Positions 56,943 to 64,000 of a DNA stretch of 64,000 nt are shown here, one piece after another. The DNA comes from Glandiceps talaboti (taxonomy: Eukaryota; Hemichordata; Enteropneusta; Spengelidae), in assembly GCF_964340395.1 (NCBI RefSeq), contig NC_135549.1, positions 4,063,001 to 4,127,000 on the forward strand, given 5' to 3'. Position numbers and translations under genes: made by a program. The stretch's first letter is position 1; each line of letters begins with the position of its first letter. The notes beneath the pieces were generated by a model. That model did no database searches. It saw only the letters and a list, made by a program, of their open reading frames with translations, and had not been told where the DNA came from.

Positions 56943-59330
56943 CTGAAAAATAAAACATGGTGAAAAGTTTTTACTGGTTGTTGAACATATATTTCTCTGT
57001 TTACGCTACACAAATGAGTCTCTTTATTTTTAGGAAAGACAATGACAATTAGTAAATTTTCTGTTAGACATTACAATTGAGGTACATGTAGTTTATTGCA
57101 AAATGACCAAAAAATTATAAATAACATTCAGTATGCTAATTAGGAGGGTTTCTACTTCCAACTGTAACTTTAGACACACCAACTATGTGGAATAGCATGA
57201 TATATGAGAAATAGCAGTCAAAGGAATGTTATCTCTAAAAATCTAGGGTTGAATTCTAGGTTTAAAGTTTCTGTCTCTGGGTTTTGAACTTCAGTACTAT
57301 TGACACATATCATAGTAGTCCTATCAAAGCCATGGATTTATGACAAGAAATCTGGCGAGTTGTTTATTTTTGAAGGTTTCTCTGTATATCAAACAAGATA
57401 GAAGACCAGAACATCTGATTATTATGATAATTATCGTACCCTATACCAGATGTCTTTAGTGTATGCCTCTGGGGGCAAATGGAATAAAACATGTCAAAAC
57501 AAACATAAAAGTCAGCTTGTTTCCCAGAATACAGGGCAAAACAATTGAATAGGTATTACATGTACTTCTAAATAAAGTAAATGGAGGCCTGGAAAAAAAA
57601 ATAGAAAAAAAAATTACAAAGAAAAGCAAAATATGCATTGAAAATTGAGAATATTATCGGTAGTACTTTGTGGTTTTCTGTAAATATACACTGAAACGAA
57701 GGGATGGTCTCAATGAAACTCAACTCCATAGCTCACCTTACAAAACCAAAAATAGTTCACGATTAATTCAAATTGTATAAAACAATATATCATTTATTGT
57801 CCCAGAATAAGCTGTTCGTTGGTTTTACTGGTACTTGGCTAACATAGCATCCATTTCCAGATTCTGTGTTATAACATGTAGGTTTGGGTATTTTTCAATC
57901 GTAAATATTGTTTCCAGAATAGACTGTCTGTTGTCACCAGTTTTACTAAATCTATGTCCCAGTGCAAAAAACAAGTTTGAAAACTCTGAATTGTAAATAT
58001 AATAAAAACTTGATGAGGTTTGATACAAAATTGTTCAAATTCAACATCAGGATTGTAGCCCTAATGACAATCTCATATTCTGCTGTAAAATCACACAACC
58101 GTAAAAAAAAAAAAAACCTCTGGTAGCATGATTGACAATAAATACAAACATGTTGTTTTTTAAAAAGACCTTTTATTTCTTTGACATCTAGACATACCAC
58201 TTGAGGCAGTCAGATGCACCAATATAGAACAGTAGACTGACTGCACAGTTGACAGGCACCATTTGTATTCAAATTTAGCTGAGGAGTTTCCGTTAGAGTA
58301 AGGTATTAAAAGGAGACCGGTAGTATGAGGGTTACACCCCCTACAGACTTATTTCTGTCATCCAGCACAGACAGCCTCTGTTCTACATTGCTAGTCCCAA
58401 CTCATCTTGCAATGTTCCAAGACCAATCAGGGTCATAGCAACTGTAACCTGAAATTCTTGTACAAGATATCACATACACCCCTGACAACAAGTGCAATGT
58501 AGCAATGGCTATAATGTCAAGAACATGATAAATTTACAGTACCCTGACACAGAGTGGCCATATTTTACACAACTTTGTTGACTACAAATCACCCCAGTCT
58601 CTAAGCAATTGCTAAGCACCCACCCATCTCCAGCCATCACCAGCAGACTCCTCTACTAAATCCGTAAAGTGTGGCATTACAAATTCAACAAAGACTCTAC
58701 TACCCTAGACTACTTAGACAGATATGAGTAAATCATTGAACAATCCCAACCATAAATTGTTACTGCAAAGCTGCAATCCAGATTATCCAACAATATACTT
58801 TATAGGTCACAGTAGTAATACCTTTTATGAACAACAAGGACAGGATTAGATGTACTATGATTGTCTACTGTCGTAATTTCATCTTTTTTTGATTTATGTT
58901 GTACAATCCTCACATCTGCCTTTGTTGCTATGAATATTGAAATGACCTTATTTGAACACTTATTATGGTGTGTAAAATTAATCCAGAAAGTCTTTGAAAT
59001 TTTGATTGACATCCATCTACATAATAATGGTGAACTTTTGTATAGACTTTACTTACAGATGATCATAAGCATAGCATGAATGGGGAGAGAGAGGACTTAA
59101 CTTGATAGAAGGGAGAGTATGATTCATAGCAACTATCATAATTCATAAAGTATTCCAATGTGAAGGTCACTATGACATCTGGTTAAACTACAATGTATAC
59201 ATGTATGACTTTGACTTTGAGTTGATTCCACCATCTGATGATGTTCTGATTTAATATATATACAGTCATCAGGCAAGCTACATGTTTCATCTTCTGTGTT
59301 ATTTTATTTCATTTACAGATCTGTCTAGCT
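56943..59330. other. Upstream region, no coding exon recognised
   Basis: A minus-strand donor-like AAG followed by GTGAGC lies near 57740 and could end a non-coding exon. Poly-A runs lie near 57590-57615 and 58103. Confidence 0.45.
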
Positions 59331-59770
59331 CTGTTGAAACAAATGATTATTATTTTGTTTTGTTCAAAGATCTTAGCTTTTGCAAATATTGTTATTTTGT
59401 TTTGTTCACAGGCCTTAATTGTTCCAACTTTTTTATTGTTATTTTATTTTGTGTACAGCTCTTAGCTTTTGCAAATATTGTTATTTTGTTTTGTTCACAG
59501 GCCTTAATTGTTCCAACTTTTTTTTGTTATTTTATTTTGTGTACAGCTCTTAGCTTTTGCAAATATTGTTATTTTGTTTTGTTCACAGGCCTTAATTGTT
59601 CCAACTTTTTTTTGTTATTTTATTTTGTGTACAGCTCTTAGCTTTTGCAAATATTGTTATTTTGTTTTGTTCACAGGCCTTAATTGTTCCAACTTTTTTT
59701 TGTTATTTTATTTTGTGTACAGCTCTTAGCTTTTGCAAATATTGTTATTTTGTTTTGTTCACAGGCCTTA
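59331..59770. repeat. 88-bp tandem repeat, about 4.5 copies
   Basis: Units of 88 bp contain TGCAAATATTGTTATTTTGT, then TTGTTCACAGGCCTTAATTG, then TTTTATTTTGTGTACAGCTC. Later copies are nearly identical, while the first is more diverged. The plus-strand open frames of 66-119 codons are translations of the array. Confidence 0.97.
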
Positions 59771-60999
59771 GCCATGTAATTAACAATTATATATAGCAGT
59801 TCGTGTTTATAAATAGAAACTTACAATACTGTATTGACAATACACAAATACTAGGAAATCTGGTCTTTCAAATTCAAATGACATCAAATTAAAAATAGTA
59901 TGTTTTCATACTCATTAACCCTCCTATTGTCAAATGGTACAAGGGCAGCCCTTTATTTTTATGTTTTCCCACGGTAAAACCTTTAATTTAAATCAGTTAA
60001 AAATCCTTCTTTAAATTACATGTATTTCTTTAATTTACAATGTAGTGTGTGCATGTACACATGTTAAGTTATATTTTCACTCCATAATCATACTTTAACA
60101 GTCTGGATGCCGTGGCAATGGCAATTTAAGTCAGAAGGTAACCATGCACCATTTGTTTTATTAATGGTCCCACAGTTTGTTTTTTTAATTATTATTTTCA
60201 GCCAGCTATGCACTAGTGGGGTCACTACCTCACCATCAATGACATCAAAACTCAAGTATTAATCCTGCCATAGAAGACGTCATTTTTTGTTATTATTTCA
60301 CCAGATTGCAGAAATAAAGAATCAGTCAAACATAAAAATTATAAGGGCTGCCCTGAAAGGAACAGCTGGTTATACATATTACCAATATTTGTTTACATTA
60401 ATTTCATTTCATATACCATTTTTATTGTTCTATTTGACTGGATCTGAGCTGTGTAATTGCTTGGTATCAAAATTTAGACACAGTATTTATTTAATATGCT
60501 ATAAACAATATGAATCTTTTTTATAAAAAAATAAATGTTCATGTAGAATCTAAAAATTACCAATAAATCATTCAAAATGCATCATTCTATTGATAGAGCA
60601 CTGCTCAATTCTCTTTGATCCACCACCACCACCACCACCCACCAACACATAAACTCATACACTTGTTGGTTACTTATCTTTGCAAATCATAGAGTAACTT
60701 TTTCATTATTGAGGATATTTCAAAAAAAAATTGAATACATAACAATTTAAAAATAAACAGCTCTAATTATTATACTTCATGGTACATCACACATTTTCTA
60801 TTTTTCAACAAAAGCAATTAAATAACATTTATTTTACACTATCGATCACAATTTACTGAGCTACTATCTCACTGTAGGCTTTCAGACCTGGTTTGAATAG
60901 TAAACAGTGTAAGTTAGACCGCTACTTGCCGAGTACTGTGATGAAAATACATGTACGTGTATAGGCTATAGCATCAACAAATGATGTGTGTGTGTGTAG
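59771..60999. other. Upstream AT-rich sequence
   Basis: A small (CCA)n tract lies at about 60618-60641. No gene was recognised. Confidence 0.5.
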
Positions 61000-61740
61000 C
61001 AGATAATATGGATGGAAGCGTCAGACGCGTTATGTTCCCAGGGTAACGTTAGGAAAGTGTTTAAATTTTACATTGAATTTGGTAAACATGTATGTTTCCT
61101 TTGGTGGTACCAACTGAAAAGTCCACGCTTTTGGGAAGCAACTGGTACATTACAAAACAGAAAAGCTAACCGACTGTAGTGTAACACGAATGTTATCTTC
61201 CTAGCTCGTCGTACATGTACTTTGAAAATGCATTCGCTCTGTCAGATCAGCGTGCCAGGGCCCAGAACTTGAAGCTGTGTACGTACGTACACTAACCGGG
61301 AAAGCAACATCGCACCAAATTTAAGCATAAATACTGTCTGCAACTAAAATTAAAGTACTTGTCCAATACTATACCGTTAATGTTCCCTACCTCACTTTGT
61401 CAAGCAGTGAAAGTGGTTTGTATCAAATACAATTTAAACGATATATCGGTCAGTTGTCTCGTCGCCATATCTTGTCAGCATTCGATGCTTGCGTTCAGCA
61501 CGGGCATCGCGATGTACGTCCTATGCCCGTTTTACTCACATGATAAAATCTGACCTTCTGCAAAGCAACTTCACAGGAACATTTATCAGTGCAAGTGTGC
61601 ACAACCTGTCAAACACTTGACGTGGGATTTAAATCAGCGGCAAGGAATGCTGCTGTACGTTGTTGAGTTGAACGCTAACACTGTTCCGTGCTCATCGGTG
61701 TGAAAGCAGAATGCTCGTAAATGGAAAGGTACCCTTAACT
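61000..61740 (-). promoter_or_regulatory. CpG-richer stretch, candidate promoter / 5' exon region of the sarcospan gene
   Basis: CG dinucleotides are clearly denser here than in the surrounding AT-rich sequence (for example GTACGTACGTAC at 61278, CATCGCGATG near 61505 and several CGTAC or CGTG words). A minus-strand donor-like CAT followed by GTGAGT lies near 61541. Position upstream of exon 1 fits a promoter with a non-coding first exon. There is no TATA box or transcript evidence that I can point to. Confidence 0.25.
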
Positions 61741-61956
61741 CTACACAAACTACAAATATACTCCCCGAGTAAGTTGTATTTCTATACAGATGTATTTAAC
61801 TTTACTTGTATTTCATTTATACACACATTTGGTTTATGCCACCAATATACAGTATATAGGCAGTGTTTATAACTACTAAAGTAAAGTACTAGTTCTTGAA
61901 TGACATGTTTGTAACTGAAATATCGCCATGTTTGTTACTCACTGATTTTATCAGTT

Positions 61957-62012
61957 TCTTTCTTTCATTTTATCAATTTCTTTCTTTCTTTCTTTCTATC
62001 TGTCTTTCTTTC
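61957..62012. repeat. (TTTC)n microsatellite
   Basis: TTTC units with ATC and TGTC interruptions. Confidence 0.93.
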
Positions 62013-62093
62013 ATCAATTTCTCACTCCTATATACATGTGCTAATTCACTAACTGAATACATCCATGGTTATATTTACTTTATTCATTCATTA

Positions 62094-62213
62094 GGTTGTC
62101 GGTCGGTCGGTCGGTCGGTCGGTCGGTCGGTCGGTTGGTTGGTTGGTTGGTTGGTTGGTTGGTTGGTTGGTTGGTTGGTTGGTTGGTTGGTTGGTTAGTT
62201 GGTTGGTTGGTTT
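62094..62213. repeat. (GGTC)n followed by (GGTT)n
   Basis: About nine GGTC units shift at about 62134 to about twenty GGTT units, with one AGTT interruption. The GWLVGWLV open frame across it is an artefact. Confidence 0.97.
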
Positions 62214-62508
62214 GTCACTTGGTCATGTCACTAGATCTTTTGGTCAGTTATATTCAATTGTAGTTACTATAGTTCAGTCAGTCTGGCCTATAAAATGCGA
62301 AAAGAACCGCATATGTTCTCCCATTTTTATTAGGTGTACATGTCCTACTAGTAGTATTTCTTTTCTCAATTCTTTCCTTGAATCTTTATAATTTTCACTC
62401 TTCAATAATTAACACCCATATTTCTGGTCCTGTTCTTGAATGACTCTTGTGAGAGAAATTGGGACTGGTCGATTTGTTGAAAAGTTGATATACATGTATT
62501 GAGTAATT

Positions 62509-62612
62509 GATTGATTGATTGATTGATCAAATGGTTAATATAATCTATTAATTGATTGGTTTATCATTACATGAATTCATTACATATTTCATTTCATTTC
62601 ATTTCATTTCAT
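62509..62612. repeat. (ATTG)n and (ATTTC)n short repeats
   Basis: ATTG units near 62509-62527 and ATTTC units at 62586-62612. Confidence 0.9.
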
Positions 62613-62957
62613 ATTTTACAAATCAGGTGACACGAAATTTGTCTTTGTTGTTGTCAAATGTCAAATGGTCACGAGTTACCCTGCTAAATGCATTGCGTTG
62701 TTGTCCGATTTACTTCCACACGCCCCCTTTCGGAACCAAGGTCGATATACAAAATGCGCATACATAACATCCACCCTGTAGAACCTTTTCAGAATCGACT
62801 ATGGGTTTAGACAATTTAGTGTAATAGAGATGTATAACGACTTGGAGGCTTGGTAACCGACGACGGGTCTATCAATCGTGTCATTATTATCTAATATTTG
62901 AAGCCGTATCAGTTGCTAAGCACACTTCAGCAAGCGGTTAGTAAGGATACATGACAC

Positions 62958-63056
62958 CACAGGCACTCGAGTCAATCTGTATGATTTTTTTTTAATGTGT
63001 AGTGAATAAGCTCTACATATTTTTTTTAATCCTACAGATTGATTCGAGTGCCTGTG
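62958..63056. mobile_element. 99-bp MITE with 29-bp terminal inverted repeats and 8-bp target duplication
   Basis: The left terminus starts CACAGGCACTCGAGTCAATC and ends at 62986. The right terminus (63028-63056) is its reverse complement with two mismatches in 29. CATGACAC flanks the element perfectly on both sides (62950-62957 and 63057-63064), as expected for a target-site duplication. The interior is T-rich with no open frame. An 8-bp duplication is typical of hAT, P and Merlin-type DNA transposons; the superfamily cannot be fixed from this copy. Confidence 0.88.
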
Positions 63057-63064
63057 CATGACAC

Positions 63065-64000
63065 ACTTCAAGTAAATCCAAAACATAAAGTAATACAAGT
63101 ACACATTTCAAGTTGTACTGTGTCCCTTGAACTGAAAGTAAGCCTATGTTCTCGATTGTATACCCAAATCAAAACTTTATAACATTTACTAGTTTACTAG
63201 TAATTTAGGCCATAGCCTGTATACAGCACTAGTGGTATTCCTTCTCGTATTTCACCGATGGAGTACCACTACCACTAGCGCCGTAAACAGTGCATGCGGG
63301 AAATCAATATTTATATCTAGTATGATAAAGTTATTTCAACCATCTACTATTACTTTATTAATACTTGATTTACATGTTTACCAAGTATTTTTTTTAAGTA
63401 TTTGCCACAAACAAAAATCCTTCGCGGATCTTCGAGAAAGTGGCGCTTGTCACTATACTCCCTAAAACAAACATACGACTATATGTGAGGGGAAAGTTTC
63501 CAGTGTTTGCATTGTAATGTATGTGACGCACACTTGTAAAATGTCACGAAGATGTCGACTGGAAACACAATGACGTCTATTAATCTATTAAAGCATAATT
63601 CTCCGACATAACAATGATTGGAAACCCCTGGTGAATATCAATTTGATGCTAATCTTAAACCAGCATTGTTGGTGCTGTGTTGAGGTGACTGTTTAACCTT
63701 TTAAACGGGTTACCAGCTACTTCAGTGACGCTGAAAAATGTTGACGTTGTGGCATGATGTCATGGTATCTCAGAAAACTGCAGTTATTTGTCTTGATTTA
63801 CGTCATAAAACGCTCAAAATTAAATTACCATAGTGATAGCTCATTACGAGTCATTACAATACAACAACATACTAACAATCATTACTGTACAATACTAAGC
63901 TCACCCAAAAATTTATCTTTTGTGAACTTCGTGATGTAATTTAGACGTCCACGTTTTTCTAAATTACTCTAGCTGGTCTTGTATGTATGTATGTATGTAT
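63065..64000. other. Right-edge region, no gene recognised
   Basis: Somewhat CpG-richer around 63240-63310 and 63420-63560. It ends in (TATG)n at 63980-64000, which continues beyond the window. Confidence 0.45.

Noticed and set aside
59282-59796. Plus-strand frames with repeated CSNFFLLFYFVYSS
   Set aside because: Translations of the 88-bp tandem array; hydrophobic only because the unit is T-rich.
61896-62391. Frames ending in GWLVGWLV
   Set aside because: Produced by the GGTC/GGTT repeat.

Overview
This window reads as nuclear DNA from an invertebrate animal. It is AT-rich, there are no bacterial-style gene arrays, and tandem repeats, microsatellites and small dispersed repeats make up much of it. 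The single gene I can support is split by introns of about 34 kb and 8 kb with GT/AG borders. It is a sarcospan, a four-pass membrane protein of the dystrophin-glycoprotein complex, which points to a metazoan. The protein is clearly diverged from the vertebrate form and the repeat landscape is unlike a vertebrate's, so I infer a marine invertebrate (for example a hemichordate, lancelet or lophotrochozoan). I cannot place it further from sequence alone.

Layout. 1-4454 is a 38-bp satellite of about 117 copies that runs off the left edge. 4455-13288 is downstream, non-coding sequence with a 13-copy 38/39-bp minisatellite, an inverted-repeat (foldback) element, a ~50-bp minisatellite and an 18-nt C run. 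13289-56942 is the sarcospan gene on the minus strand. Exon 3 is 14136-13762, exon 2 is 22033-21947 and exon 1 is 56865-56479. All junctions are phase 0 and the product is 282 residues. The two introns hold most of the repeats: a tRNA-derived SINE fragment, an 18/22-bp array, a long trinucleotide microsatellite, CA/CATA arrays, a 23-bp array, a nearly perfect 2 x 99-bp hairpin, a second shorter hairpin and a likely Helentron-like non-autonomous element. 56943-64000 lies upstream. It contains an 88-bp tandem repeat carrying splice-acceptor-like motifs, a CpG-richer stretch near 61.0-61.7 kb that could hold the promoter and 5' untranslated exon, a GGTC/GGTT array, and a 99-bp MITE with a perfect 8-bp target-site duplication.

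Function. The only pathway visible is the muscle/membrane dystrophin-sarcoglycan complex, through sarcospan. Most of the other open reading frames are translations of tandem repeats or chance frames, and I do not call them genes. I did not find a new multi-gene system. The most interesting items are the complete three-exon sarcospan with two competing exon-1 donors that would change the second membrane helix, the 218-bp hairpin at 34.1 kb, the MITE at 63 kb, and a coding-like ~100-bp sequence present twice (39.9 kb and 56.1 kb).
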